Below are positions 21,247 through 29,658 of a DNA stretch of 64,000 bases, one piece after another. The stretch comes from Sphingomonas sp. PsM26. GTDB taxonomy: Bacteria; Pseudomonadota; Alphaproteobacteria; Sphingomonadales; Sphingomonadaceae. The translations under genes and the position numbers were made by a program. The notes beneath the pieces are model-generated. The model did no database searches. It saw only the letters and a program-made list of their open reading frames with translations, and was not told where the DNA came from. The DNA is taken from the NCBI GenBank assembly GCA_030433805.1, contig JARUXA010000002.1, positions 62,001 through 126,000 on the forward strand, given 5' to 3'. The stretch's first letter is position 1; every line of letters starts with the position of its first letter.

Positions 21247-22740
21247 ATGGCAGTTACGACAGCACGTTACCTGGTGAATTTGCGACAACGATGGAATGCC
21301 TGGTTCATTCGCGGCGTCGATCACGACACGGTCCTGCGCCAGATCGCGGAGGATTCGGGCTGGTCGGGACGCTATGCATTCCTGATCGTCATTTCCGCGG
21401 CGATCTCGCTGCTCGGGCTATTGATGCCGTCGGTCGCGGTGCTGATCGGCGCGATGTTGCTGTCGCCGCTGATGATGCCGATCATCGGACTTGGCTTCGG
21501 AATCGCGACCGTCGACACGCGCGAAATAAGACGTTCTGCAACAGCTTTGGTCGCCGGTGCGGCGATCGCAGTCACTTTGGCGGTGCTTTTCGTCAGTTTG
21601 TCGCCGATCCAGACGATCACGAGCGAGATCGCCGGCCGAACCCGCCCGACGCTGTTCGACCTGCTGGTCGCGTTGCTCTCGGCGGTTGCGGGGGCCTACG
21701 CGCTTATTCGTGGCCGTGGGGGCACGGTCGTCGGCGTGGCGATCGCGATCGCGTTGATGCCGCCGCTGGTCGTCGTCGGGTTCGGGATCGCGACGCTTAA
21801 CTGGACGGTGTTCGCCGGAGCGCTGCTGCTGTTCGCCACCAACGCGATCACGATTGCGCTGACCGCGGCACTGGTCGCGCGGGTCTATGGCTTCGGTAGC
21901 CATCTTTCACCGCAGCATACCGGGTGGCAATTGGTGCTGTTCGTCGTCGCTGTCGGCCTGCTTTCGGTACCGCTTGGCTCCGGTTTGCGGCAGATTGCGT
22001 TCGAATCGGTCGCGCGGCGACAAGTGCGCGAGACGATCAACGAACGCTTCGCGAACCCGTCACGGCTGAGCCAGCTCGACATCGATTACAGCACCGACCC
22101 GATCCGGATCCGCGCGGTCGTGCTGACGCCCAGGCTTGATCCCAAGGCGGACGGCATTCTGGCCGCCGACCTGCGCGAACGGCTGGGGAGGCCGATCGAC
22201 GTCCATGTCGATCAGCTTCGCGTCGCGCCCGATGGCAGCAGCGTCGAGGCAGCGCAGATCGCGCAGGCGAGCCGTGCGGTCGGATCGAGCGAGGCCGAGC
22301 GGCAGCAACATGCGGTCGCCGATCTCGCGCTGATCGCTGGCGTGGGCCAGTCCGACGTGACCGTCGATGCGCCCCATCAAACGTTGGCCGCAACCGCCGC
22401 GCCGCTGCCGGGCTTGCCGCTTGCTGGATATCGCGCACTGGAAGAACGTGCGGCGCGCGTCGCGTCCCGATGGACCGTCACGCTGGCACCCCCGAGCGAT
22501 GCGCCCCTACCGGCGGTCGTCATCGATGAGGGCGTGGTCGACGGCGTCATGCTCGACACTGCCGCCTGGGCCACCACCCGATTGAACCGTGCCGTACTGG
22601 TCGACGGTGGGACGCTCGCGCAGAGACGCGCGGTTGCCGCCGGGATTACCAGCCGGGGTGGCTCGGCGGCGTCTGGGACCGCCGGGGGACGGTTGCGGCT
22701 ACGTTGGGACGCGCAGACGCAGGCGGCGGACGGACGGTGA
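21247..22740 (+). CDS. DUF389 family membrane protein
   Basis: The 497-residue protein has about six transmembrane helices between residues 40 and 245, with the family signature LLMPSVAVLIGAMLLSPLM followed by MPIIGLGFGIAT, and ALMPPLVVVGFGIATLNW. The C-terminal 250 residues are soluble and Ala/Asp/Arg-rich. DUF389 (TIGR00341) proteins have no firmly assigned biochemical function. It stands alone with 181 bp upstream, in which I see nothing definite. Confidence 0.88.
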   Translation: MAVTTARYLVNLRQRWNAWFIRGVDHDTVLRQIAEDSGWSGRYAFLIVISAAISLLGLLMPSVAVLIGAMLLSPLMMPIIGLGFGIATVDTREIRRSATALVAGAAIAVTLAVLFVSLSPIQTITSEIAGRTRPTLFDLLVALLSAVAGAYALIRGRGGTVVGVAIAIALMPPLVVVGFGIATLNWTVFAGALLLFATNAITIALTAALVARVYGFGSHLSPQHTGWQLVLFVVAVGLLSVPLGSGLRQIAFESVARRQVRETINERFANPSRLSQLDIDYSTDPIRIRAVVLTPRLDPKADGILAADLRERLGRPIDVHVDQLRVAPDGSSVEAAQIAQASRAVGSSEAERQQHAVADLALIAGVGQSDVTVDAPHQTLAATAAPLPGLPLAGYRALEERAARVASRWTVTLAPPSDAPLPAVVIDEGVVDGVMLDTAAWATTRLNRAVLVDGGTLAQRRAVAAGITSRGGSAASGTAGGRLRLRWDAQTQAADGR

Positions 22741-22844
22741 GCTCCGGCACCGTATCATCCCCCTGATGTCGATCAGGCAATAGTCTGAAATAATTGCGCT
22801 AACTCCCGGTAACATATCGACAGTTGGTTAACGGATCGGTAGCA

Positions 22845-22863
22845 CCCCCCGCAATCAGGGGGG
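22845..22863 (+). promoter_or_regulatory. Hairpin covering the ribosome binding site of the radical SAM gene
   Basis: Six C (22845-22850) and six G (22858-22863) form a perfect G:C stem with a 7-nt loop. The G side is the only Shine-Dalgarno-like sequence before the ATG at 22871, so the folded RNA would block initiation. Confidence 0.5.
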
Positions 22864-22870
22864 ATGAAGA

Positions 22871-23965
22871 ATGCACGCAACGACTTTCGTGCGTCTGGCA
22901 AAGCGTGCGTCGCGACGCAGCTTTACGGAGGCGGTCTATACCAGCACCGGGATCGATCGGACGCTACCGAGCGATATCCGCGCGACGTTGACCGAACGCT
23001 GCAATTACCGGTGCGTCTATTGCCAGCATTGGCGGCAGGACGCGTACACGCCGGAAATGACGCTGCTCGAATGGCAGGGCGTGCTGTCGTCGGTCCGAAG
23101 CTACGTCGGCCATTATGCGGTTCAGTTCCTCGGCGGCGAACCGATGATCATGCCGTGGTTCAGCGATCTGGCGATGTTCTGCCGGGACGCGCGGATCGAT
23201 TGGGGTGTTGTGACCAACGGGTCCAGCCTCAGCGAGCCGCGCGTGGCACGGATCGCCGAGGCGCGGCCGCTCAACGTCGACGTGTCGATCGACAGCCGGT
23301 CCGAGGCGGTCAACGATACCGCGCGCGGCATCGTCGGCGCGATGCGCCGGGTGAGTCAGGGGATCGCCGCGCTGGTGGAGGCGCGGGCTGCCGCCGGAGC
23401 CAATTTCCCGATCCGGCTGAAGACCGTGGTGACGCGGCAGAACTTTGAAAGCTTGAGCGAGCTGGTTGGCTGGGCACAAGGCATGCCGGGCGTGCTGGTC
23501 GATTTCAGTCCGGTGCGCTTGTGGCGGCCCGAGGAAATCGCGGCGCAATATCCGGTCGCGGGACCTGAGATGGACGCGCTGGAACGGCGGATCGAACACC
23601 TCAAGCTGCTCAAGCGCAACGGCGCCCCGATCGAGACGAGCGTCGCCAAGCTCGAGGCGATCGTGCCGCACTTCAAGGGGGAGCCGAGCGTCCACGGGGT
23701 GGGTTCTTGCCGGGTCGGTCTGCGTAGCCTCGACATTCGTCCCAATGGCGACGTCAACCATTGCTGGAAGTTCGAGAAGGTCGGCAACCTGCGTCACACG
23801 TCGATGGAGGATATCTGGCGGGACGCGAACCGTCGCCAGATCGTTGACGATACGCTGGCGTGCGATCTGTTCAAGACGACGTGCAGCATGTCGTGCATGG
23901 CGCATCGGACGTTGGGGCAGGACATCCGGCGCGGGCTTCAGATCGCTCGCGTTTCGACGCGATGA
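22871..23965 (+). CDS. Radical SAM protein with C-terminal cysteine cluster
   Basis: A 364-residue enzyme. TERCNYRCVYCQHW gives Cys44, Cys48 and Cys51 for the radical-generating 4Fe-4S cluster, and FLGGEPM is the SAM-binding GGE motif. The C-terminal third carries at least five more Cys (GSCRVGL, NHCWKF, ACDLF, TTCSMSCM) in SPASM/twitch-like arrangement, which usually bind auxiliary clusters and mark enzymes acting on peptides, proteins or sugars. It overlaps the next gene, a methyltransferase, by ATGA, so the two form one translational unit. No precursor peptide is obvious in the flanks; the substrate is unknown. Confidence 0.85.
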   Translation: MHATTFVRLAKRASRRSFTEAVYTSTGIDRTLPSDIRATLTERCNYRCVYCQHWRQDAYTPEMTLLEWQGVLSSVRSYVGHYAVQFLGGEPMIMPWFSDLAMFCRDARIDWGVVTNGSSLSEPRVARIAEARPLNVDVSIDSRSEAVNDTARGIVGAMRRVSQGIAALVEARAAAGANFPIRLKTVVTRQNFESLSELVGWAQGMPGVLVDFSPVRLWRPEEIAAQYPVAGPEMDALERRIEHLKLLKRNGAPIETSVAKLEAIVPHFKGEPSVHGVGSCRVGLRSLDIRPNGDVNHCWKFEKVGNLRHTSMEDIWRDANRRQIVDDTLACDLFKTTCSMSCMAHRTLGQDIRRGLQIARVSTR

Positions 23966-24609
23966 GCCGCGTCAATGGCGCCGTGGAGCGGTTGCGGGCC
24001 TATTGGCGCGCGCGCCGCATGCAGCGGTTCCGTGCCACGGTCGGCTTGCGGGACGACTGGCACATTCTCGACGTCGGCGGCACGCCGCATCTCTGGTCTG
24101 GCCCTGCGGAACGTCAGACGGTCACGTTGCTCAACCTGCCGTCGATCGCTGCCGAGATGGAAGCCAGTGCTGCCCCGATGCGGCACGTGCTGGCGGGGGA
24201 TATTTGCCGGATGCCCGACATCACGCGATCCTATGACCTGGTTTTCAGCAACAGCGTGCTGGAACACGTCGGATCCTTGCGACGTCAGCAACAGTTTGCC
24301 GCCATCGTGCGCTCGTCCAGGGCGTATTGGGTGCAGGTTCCCGCCCCGACTTTCCCGATCGAGGTGCATTGCCGCTATCTGTTCTGGTGGTTGCTGCCGT
24401 CCGGGTTTCGCCGGAAACGTATCCGCGCGTGGAAGCGGACCGGCCGCCCGTTTCTGGGACGGCAGATGGCGGGTACGCGGCCGATCGACCGGAAGCTGCT
24501 GCGCCGCCTGTTTCCGGACGGGGAGATCGCGACCGAGCGGTTCCTAGGAATTACCAAGTCCTATTATGTCTGGCGCGTCGATACGGTTGAGGCGCGGCGG
24601 ACGGATTGA
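23962..24609 (+). CDS. Class I SAM-dependent methyltransferase
   Basis: A 215-residue protein starting at the ATGA overlap with the radical SAM gene. HILDVGGTPHLW is motif I for SAM binding, TVTLLNLPS supplies the acidic-loop position, and YDLVFSNSVLEHVG is the methyltransferase_11-type motif. A basic C-terminal part (RRKRIRAWKRTGRPFLGRQ) may contact membrane or a polyanionic substrate. The pairing with a radical SAM enzyme suggests sequential modification of one molecule; which one cannot be told. Confidence 0.83.
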   Translation: MSRVNGAVERLRAYWRARRMQRFRATVGLRDDWHILDVGGTPHLWSGPAERQTVTLLNLPSIAAEMEASAAPMRHVLAGDICRMPDITRSYDLVFSNSVLEHVGSLRRQQQFAAIVRSSRAYWVQVPAPTFPIEVHCRYLFWWLLPSGFRRKRIRAWKRTGRPFLGRQMAGTRPIDRKLLRRLFPDGEIATERFLGITKSYYVWRVDTVEARRTD

Positions 24610-24622
24610 CGACGGCGGCAAT

Positions 24623-24674
24623 TTGCGACTTGCTCGCAACAAGCGTTCAGGCTAATCGCTGCGAATGCGTCGCA
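24623..24674 (+). promoter_or_regulatory. Twin inverted repeats, candidate operator of the PepSY gene
   Basis: TTGCGA-N5-TCGCAA at 24623-24639 and TGCGA-N5-TCGCA at 24660-24674 share the same core and spacing, with centres 36 bp apart, ending 23 bp before the start codon. The second resembles Fur-like sites (TGCGAAT...CGCA) of some proteobacteria. Confidence 0.5.
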
Positions 24675-24696
24675 ATACACAATCTGGCTGGCTACG

Positions 24697-25935
24697 GTGA
24701 CGCCCGGGACGATCAAGGTCTGGGCACAGGTTCACAAGTGGACCAGCCTGGTTTGCACGCTCTTCCTGCTGATGCTGTGCATCACTGGCTTGCCGCTGAT
24801 TTTTCACGAAGAAATCGATTCGATCGGCGCTGATCCGGCATCGCAGGTGACGGGCATCGCCGCATCGCGCGACGCACCCGAACTGCGCTCGCTCGATTCG
24901 ATGCTCAAGACCGCTCTCGCGACGCGGCCGGGCGAAGTGCCGCTGTACATGGCATTCTACGACGACCGTCCGCTGATGACCGTGACCACCGGTGTGCGTC
25001 CGGATGTGCCGGCGAGCGGCATGAAGACGCAAACCTTCAACCGCCTGACCGGCACGCTGGTGCCCGAGGGCGAGGGTGGCGGGCATGCCGTCACCGAGTT
25101 CCTGCTCCAGCTTCACATCGACATGTTCCTTGGCCTCAAGGGCGAGCTGTTCCTCGGGGTGATGGGGCTGATCTTCTTCGTGGCGATCGTGTCGGGTGTC
25201 GTCCTGTACGCCCCGTTCATGCGCAAGCTCGACTTCGGCACCTTGCGGACCGCTCGCAGTCGCCGGGTCAAGTGGCTGGATTATCACAATCTTGTCGGGA
25301 TCGTTGCGCTCGCGTGGATGACGGTTGTCGGGTTGACCGGGGTCATCAATGCGTTCGTCACGCCGATCACGACGGTGTGGCAGGCGAACGAACTCGCCGA
25401 CATGACGCGGGGCTATGCCGGGCGTGCGGCGCTCCCGCCGTCGCGCTATGGCTCGGTTGACGTCGCGATGGCGACGGCGCGGCGCGCGATCCCGGGGATG
25501 AACCCGCAATTCATTGCCTTCCCGGGTGGATCGTTCAGCAGCGGGCATCATTATGCGGTGTTTTTCCAGGGCGCGACGCCGCTGACCGAGAATCTGCTGA
25601 CCACTGCACTGGTTGATGCCGCCACCGGGCAACTGACCGACGCGCGGCCGATGCCGTGGTATTTCAAGGCGCTGTCACTGTCGCGTCCGCTGCACTTCGG
25701 CGATTACGGCGGGTTGCCGCTCAAGCTGCTGTGGGCCGTGCTTGATCTGTTCACGATCGTGGTTCTGGTGTCCGGCCTGTATCTGTGGATCGCGCGGGTC
25801 CGCGGGTTGCGCGACCGCAATCCCGGCGCGGTGCACGCGGGATCGCCGGGACTTGCGACGCCTGCCGCCGCCCAGCGCGTGGCAACGCCGCGCGCACCTG
25901 CTCAAACGCCTCTCTCAAAGGGTAACGTACGATGA
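24697..25935 (+). CDS. PepSY-associated transmembrane protein (PiuB-like)
   Basis: A 412-residue inner-membrane protein with four hydrophobic helices. The first (VHKWTSLVCTLFLLMLCITG followed by LPLIF) carries the His-Lys-Trp motif common to the family. The others lie at about 150-172, 198-222 and 345-372, with a large periplasmic PepSY-type loop after the first. Such proteins accompany TonB receptors for siderophores and are candidate ferric-siderophore reductases; the twin operator upstream fits metal regulation. The start is a GTG with no strong ribosome site. It overlaps the next small gene by ATGA. Confidence 0.85.
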   Translation: MTPGTIKVWAQVHKWTSLVCTLFLLMLCITGLPLIFHEEIDSIGADPASQVTGIAASRDAPELRSLDSMLKTALATRPGEVPLYMAFYDDRPLMTVTTGVRPDVPASGMKTQTFNRLTGTLVPEGEGGGHAVTEFLLQLHIDMFLGLKGELFLGVMGLIFFVAIVSGVVLYAPFMRKLDFGTLRTARSRRVKWLDYHNLVGIVALAWMTVVGLTGVINAFVTPITTVWQANELADMTRGYAGRAALPPSRYGSVDVAMATARRAIPGMNPQFIAFPGGSFSSGHHYAVFFQGATPLTENLLTTALVDAATGQLTDARPMPWYFKALSLSRPLHFGDYGGLPLKLLWAVLDLFTIVVLVSGLYLWIARVRGLRDRNPGAVHAGSPGLATPAAAQRVATPRAPAQTPLSKGNVR

Positions 25936-26180
25936 TCCGATCGACCTTTGCCGTGCCGACGCTGATTGCGCTGGCGACCGTGTTCGGTCTGGTTGCGGCG
26001 CTGACCGGGGGTGGTTGGCGCGACGCGGCAGCGTGGATCGCGCTGGCGATCCCGGTGGCGGCGGTGGGCTGGGCGATGGCGACGGCTGGCGGATCATCGC
26101 GGTCGGTGCGGCCTGTGGCACGCTCACGCGTTAAGTCCTCGTTTTTTGCGATGCCGCTGACGCAGGTCCCTGCGGAATAA
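25932..26180 (+). CDS. Small membrane protein coupled to the PepSY protein
   Basis: An 82-residue protein starting in the ATGA overlap with the PepSY gene. Two hydrophobic helices (residues 5-24 and 31-50) are followed by a basic tail. Small proteins of this layout often follow PepSY_TM genes in sphingomonads, so it is probably an accessory subunit. The last 30 residues look unconstrained and may not be conserved. Confidence 0.7.
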   Translation: MIRSTFAVPTLIALATVFGLVAALTGGGWRDAAAWIALAIPVAAVGWAMATAGGSSRSVRPVARSRVKSSFFAMPLTQVPAE

Positions 26181-26205
26181 GCGTCGCGAATTTTCTCTGA
26201 CAAGC

Positions 26206-26312
26206 GCTTCCCCGGCGAAGGCCGGGGCCCAGGAGAGAGACGCTGGAAAGCGGAAGGCTGCGCTTCGTTACCCTGGCTGCTACTCCTGGGCCCCGGCCTT
26301 CGCCGGGGAAGC
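26206..26312. repeat. Palindromic repeat, family D copy 1
   Basis: GCTTCCCCGGCGAAGGCC with GGGGCCCAG forms the left arm, and CTGGGCCCC with GGCCTTCGCCGGGGAAGC the right arm: a near-perfect 26-bp stem around a 54-nt variable centre. It lies between the small membrane gene and priA. Matching copies are at 37767, 56364 and 61626. Confidence 0.9.
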
Positions 26313-26348
26313 GGTAATATGGGTTGCGTATCCCGTTTCGACTAACGC

Positions 26349-28517
26349 TCAAACGAAGCTGTACGGATCCACATCCACCACCACGCGCACCTTGGACGGC
26401 CAGTCGACCCCGCCAAGCCACGCCCGCAGCATATCCTGCACATCGAACGCGCGGCGCGCATGCACCAGCAACCGATAGCGATGCCGCCCCCGCAGCATCG
26501 CCAGCGGCGCAGGCGCGGGGCCATAGACTTCCATCGCCTCATGCGTCGGTGCCGAACGCCCGATCGCCCGCGCGGTTTCCAAGGCCGCACCCTGATCCTC
26601 GCTCGAAATGACGATCCCCGCAAACCGGCCGAACGGCGGCGCGCCCGCCTCGCGGCGATGCTCGGTCTCGGCGGCGTAGAACGCCTCTGCGTCGCCCGAC
26701 ACCAACGCGCGCATCACGCTCGCATCGGGGCTGTGCGTCTGGATGAAGACATGCCCTGGTTTCGCGCCGCGCCCTGCACGCCCCGAGACCTGCATGATCT
26801 GCTGGAAGGTCCGCTCGCTCGCGCGCAGATCGCCGCCATCGAGCCCGAGATCGGCGTCGATCACCCCCACCAGCGTCAGATTGGGAAAGTGATAGCCCTT
26901 GGTCACCAATTGCGTGCCGACCACGATGTCGATGTCATGCGCCTCCATCCGCGCGACGAATTCCGCGGCCTTGGCCGGCGACCACATGGTGTCCGAGGTG
27001 ACGACCGCGGTCTTGGCATCCGGATAGAGCGCCGCGACCTCGTCCGCGATCCGCTCGACCCCGGGGCCGACCGCCGCGAGCGTGTCTTCGTTCTGGCATT
27101 CGGGGCAGACGCGCGGGACCGGCTCGGTATGCCCGCAATGGTGGCAGGCGAGGCGGCGCACCAGCCGGTGCTCGACCATCCACGCGGTGCAATTGGGGCA
27201 TTGGAAGCGATGCCCGCACGTCCGGCACAATGTCAGCGGCGCATAGCCGCGGCGGTTGAGGAACAGCAGCACCTGTTCGCGCCGTTCGAGCGTCTCGCCG
27301 ATCGCGGTGACGAGCTTGGGCGCGATCCAGCGGCCGCGTTCGGGCGGATCGGCGATCAGGTCGAGCGCCTGGATCGACGGCATTTCGGCAGCCCCCCAGC
27401 GGCCGGGCAACTTGACCTCGGCATAGCGACCGTTCGCGACTTGTTGGCGCGTCTCGATCGCGGGGGTGGCGGAGGCGAGCACGACCGGGATCTGCTCAAA
27501 CTTGCCGCGCATCACCGCGACGTCGCGCGCGTGGTAGTGGACGCCTTCTTCCTGCTTGAAGCTCGTCTCATGCGCCTCGTCGACGACGATCAGCCCGAGA
27601 TTGGCGTAGGGCAAGAACAGCGCCGACCGCGCGCCGACCGTGACCAGCGCCTGGCCGCTCGCGATCGCGCGCCACGCGCGACGGCGTTGCGACGAGCGCA
27701 GGCCCGAATGCCAGGCGACCGGCTGCACCCCGAAGCGCGCAGCGAAACGCTTGAGGAATGGCTCAGTGAGCGCGATTTCGGGGAGCAGGACGAGCGACTG
27801 GCGGTTTTCGCGGATCGCCTCGGCGACCGCTTCGAAATAGACTTCGGTCTTGCCCGAGCCTGTCACGCCGTCGAGCAGCGTCGGCTTGAACGCCTTTGCG
27901 GCGACATCCGCGACGAGGACGCTGGAGGCGGCGCGCTGGTCGGCGGAGAGCGCGGGAGCGGCGAAGGTGGGGTCGGGGAGCGGGAACGGGCTGTCGATGT
28001 CGACGTCGACTGCTTCCAGCGCACCGACCTTGACGAGCCCGCGGATCACCGCGTCGGAGACTTCGGCGATCGCGGCGAGTTCGCGGATCAACCCTTGGGT
28101 CGTGCCGATCCGCTCGATTGCCTGCTCGCGTTGCGGGGTTAGGCGATCCGGGAGGGTGCCGGTCGCGCGATATTCGACGATCGTCTTCGCGCCTTCCAGC
28201 GCGGAAGTGGAGGCGAGTGCCATCCGCACCACCGAGGCGGGGGAGGCGAGGTAATAATCCGCGGTCCATTCGACCAGCCGCCGCAGCGGTGCTGCGAGCG
28301 GGGGGACGGGGAGGACGCTGACGAGGTTGCGCAGGCGATTGTCGCCGACCTCGGCATCGGAGGGCATGTGCTCGCTTTCCCACACCACGCCGAGCAACTG
28401 CCGCGGGCCGAGGGGGGCGACGACGATCGAACCGGGTTCGACGCTCATGCCGTGGGGGACGCGGTAATCCAGCGGGCCGAGGGCGGCGTTGAGGAGGATG
28501 ACGCGGGCGCGGGACAT
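26349..28517 (-). CDS. priA: Primosomal protein N' (replication restart helicase)
   Basis: Superfamily 2 helicase that reloads the replisome at stalled forks. The 722-residue protein has the N-terminal 3'-DNA-binding domain (MSRARVILLNAALGPLDYRV), Walker A DGVTGSGKTEVYF, the DEAH box LIVVDEAHETSFKQ, and eight Cys in CRTCGHRFQCPNC and CHHCGH...CPECQ that bind two zinc ions. Helicase motifs V/VI are in TQLVTKGYHFPNLT and QVSGRAGRG. All are intact. The ATG at 28517 gives the family N-terminus. Confidence 0.97.
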   Translation of the reverse strand: MSRARVILLNAALGPLDYRVPHGMSVEPGSIVVAPLGPRQLLGVVWESEHMPSDAEVGDNRLRNLVSVLPVPPLAAPLRRLVEWTADYYLASPASVVRMALASTSALEGAKTIVEYRATGTLPDRLTPQREQAIERIGTTQGLIRELAAIAEVSDAVIRGLVKVGALEAVDVDIDSPFPLPDPTFAAPALSADQRAASSVLVADVAAKAFKPTLLDGVTGSGKTEVYFEAVAEAIRENRQSLVLLPEIALTEPFLKRFAARFGVQPVAWHSGLRSSQRRRAWRAIASGQALVTVGARSALFLPYANLGLIVVDEAHETSFKQEEGVHYHARDVAVMRGKFEQIPVVLASATPAIETRQQVANGRYAEVKLPGRWGAAEMPSIQALDLIADPPERGRWIAPKLVTAIGETLERREQVLLFLNRRGYAPLTLCRTCGHRFQCPNCTAWMVEHRLVRRLACHHCGHTEPVPRVCPECQNEDTLAAVGPGVERIADEVAALYPDAKTAVVTSDTMWSPAKAAEFVARMEAHDIDIVVGTQLVTKGYHFPNLTLVGVIDADLGLDGGDLRASERTFQQIMQVSGRAGRGAKPGHVFIQTHSPDASVMRALVSGDAEAFYAAETEHRREAGAPPFGRFAGIVISSEDQGAALETARAIGRSAPTHEAMEVYGPAPAPLAMLRGRHRYRLLVHARRAFDVQDMLRAWLGGVDWPSKVRVVVDVDPYSFV

Positions 28518-28574
28518 ATAGGGTATATGGCGGGTTGCGGGGGCGGGCGCAAAGGGGGGCGTCCTTCTTCTCAA

Positions 28575-28678
28575 GCCCCTCCCCTTCAGGGGAGGGGTTG
28601 GGGGTGGGGCTGTGTCTCACAGAGAACTCAGTTCTGCTGTTCGGCCCCACCCCAACCCCTCCCCTGAAGGGGAGGGGC
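28575..28678. repeat. Palindromic repeat, family A copy 2
   Basis: GCCCCTCCCCTTCAGGGG and CCCCTGAAGGGGAGGGGC arms around TGTGTCTCACAGAGAACTCA. It fills most of the space between the divergent priA and xerC and so must sit among their promoters. Confidence 0.9.
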
Positions 28679-28731
28679 TTAGGAAGAAGAAGCGGATTCT
28701 CTTGTAGGGCTACATCCGCTACACCGCCCCC

Positions 28732-29616
28732 ATGAGCGATCTCCCCCGCGCCTATGCCGAGCATCTCGCGCGCGACCGCAGGCGCTCCCCGCACACCGTG
28801 CGCGCCTATGAGGCCACCGCGGTGCGGCTGTGCGGCTTCCTCCAGACCCATTGGGGCGAAGCGATCGACCAGGCCGCACTCGTCCGCGTCACGACCGCGG
28901 ACCTGCGCGCGTTTCTCGCTGCGCGGCGCGGGGAGGGGATCGGCAACGCTTCGGCTGCGCGCGAATTGTCGGCGGTGCGGGGGTTCCTCGATCACGTCAC
29001 CGGCGCTGGCACCACGCCGCGACTGAAGGGCCCGCGCGTCGCCAAGGGTGTGCCGCGCCCGATCTCGCCCGCCGAGGCGATCGCACTGGCGGAGGACGTA
29101 TCCGAAGATCCGGATGAGCCGTGGATCGGCGCGCGCGATTTTGCGGTGCTGCTGTTGCTCTACGGTGCCGGGCTACGCGTGGCGGAGGCGCTCGGGCTGA
29201 CCGGCGCGGCGCTGCCGCTCGGCGCGACGCTGGTCGTCACGGGAAAGCGCGACAAGACGCGGATAGTGCCGCTGCTGCCGCAAGTGTGCGACGCGATCGA
29301 GGCCTATGTCGCCTTGTGCCCCTATGGCACCGCGCGCGATGACGAACTGTTTCGCGGGGCGAAGGGCGGGCCGCTCTCGCCGCGGATGGTGCGCCGTGCG
29401 GTGCAGCGCGCGCGGGTGCGGCTCCAGTTGCCCGACCGCACAACGCCGCATGCGTTACGCCATTCGTTCGCGACGCATCTGCTCGGGCGCGGGGCGGATT
29501 TGCGCGCGTTGCAGGAACTGTTGGGGCATGCGAGCCTGAGCTCGACGCAGATCTATACGCAGGTGGATGCGGCGCATCTGCTCGACGTCTACCGCAACGC
29601 GCATCCCCGAGCGTGA
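28732..29616 (+). CDS. xerC: Tyrosine recombinase XerC
   Basis: Site-specific recombinase that with XerD resolves chromosome dimers at dif. It has 294 residues with an N-terminal SAM-like core-binding domain (residues 5-95) and a catalytic domain containing Arg149 (GAGLRVAEA), Lys172, His240-x-x-Arg243 (HALRHSFATHLL), His266 (LLGHASL) and Tyr275 (TQIYTQVD). The complete catalytic pentad and lack of an adjacent attachment site or mobile cargo argue for the housekeeping enzyme, not a phage integrase. Confidence 0.95.
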   Translation: MSDLPRAYAEHLARDRRRSPHTVRAYEATAVRLCGFLQTHWGEAIDQAALVRVTTADLRAFLAARRGEGIGNASAARELSAVRGFLDHVTGAGTTPRLKGPRVAKGVPRPISPAEAIALAEDVSEDPDEPWIGARDFAVLLLLYGAGLRVAEALGLTGAALPLGATLVVTGKRDKTRIVPLLPQVCDAIEAYVALCPYGTARDDELFRGAKGGPLSPRMVRRAVQRARVRLQLPDRTTPHALRHSFATHLLGRGADLRALQELLGHASLSSTQIYTQVDAAHLLDVYRNAHPRA

Positions 29617-29617
29617 A

Positions 29618-29651
29618 CCCCTTCCCCCCGGCAGATACCTGGGGGAAGGGG
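29618..29651. terminator. Strong hairpin between convergent xerC and PfpI-like genes
   Basis: CCCCTTCCCCC pairs with GGGGGAAGGGG (11 bp, then one mismatch and two more pairs, 6-nt loop). It sits exactly between the two stops. There is no long T tract on either side, so it is best read as a bidirectional structure that blocks read-through or protects 3' ends. Confidence 0.6.
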
Positions 29652-29658
29652 ATTGGTC

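Noticed and set aside
28732-29616. Tyrosine recombinase as marker of an integrated mobile element
   Set aside because: It has the size and motifs of housekeeping XerC, lies between chromosomal genes, and no attachment repeats or cargo genes flank it.
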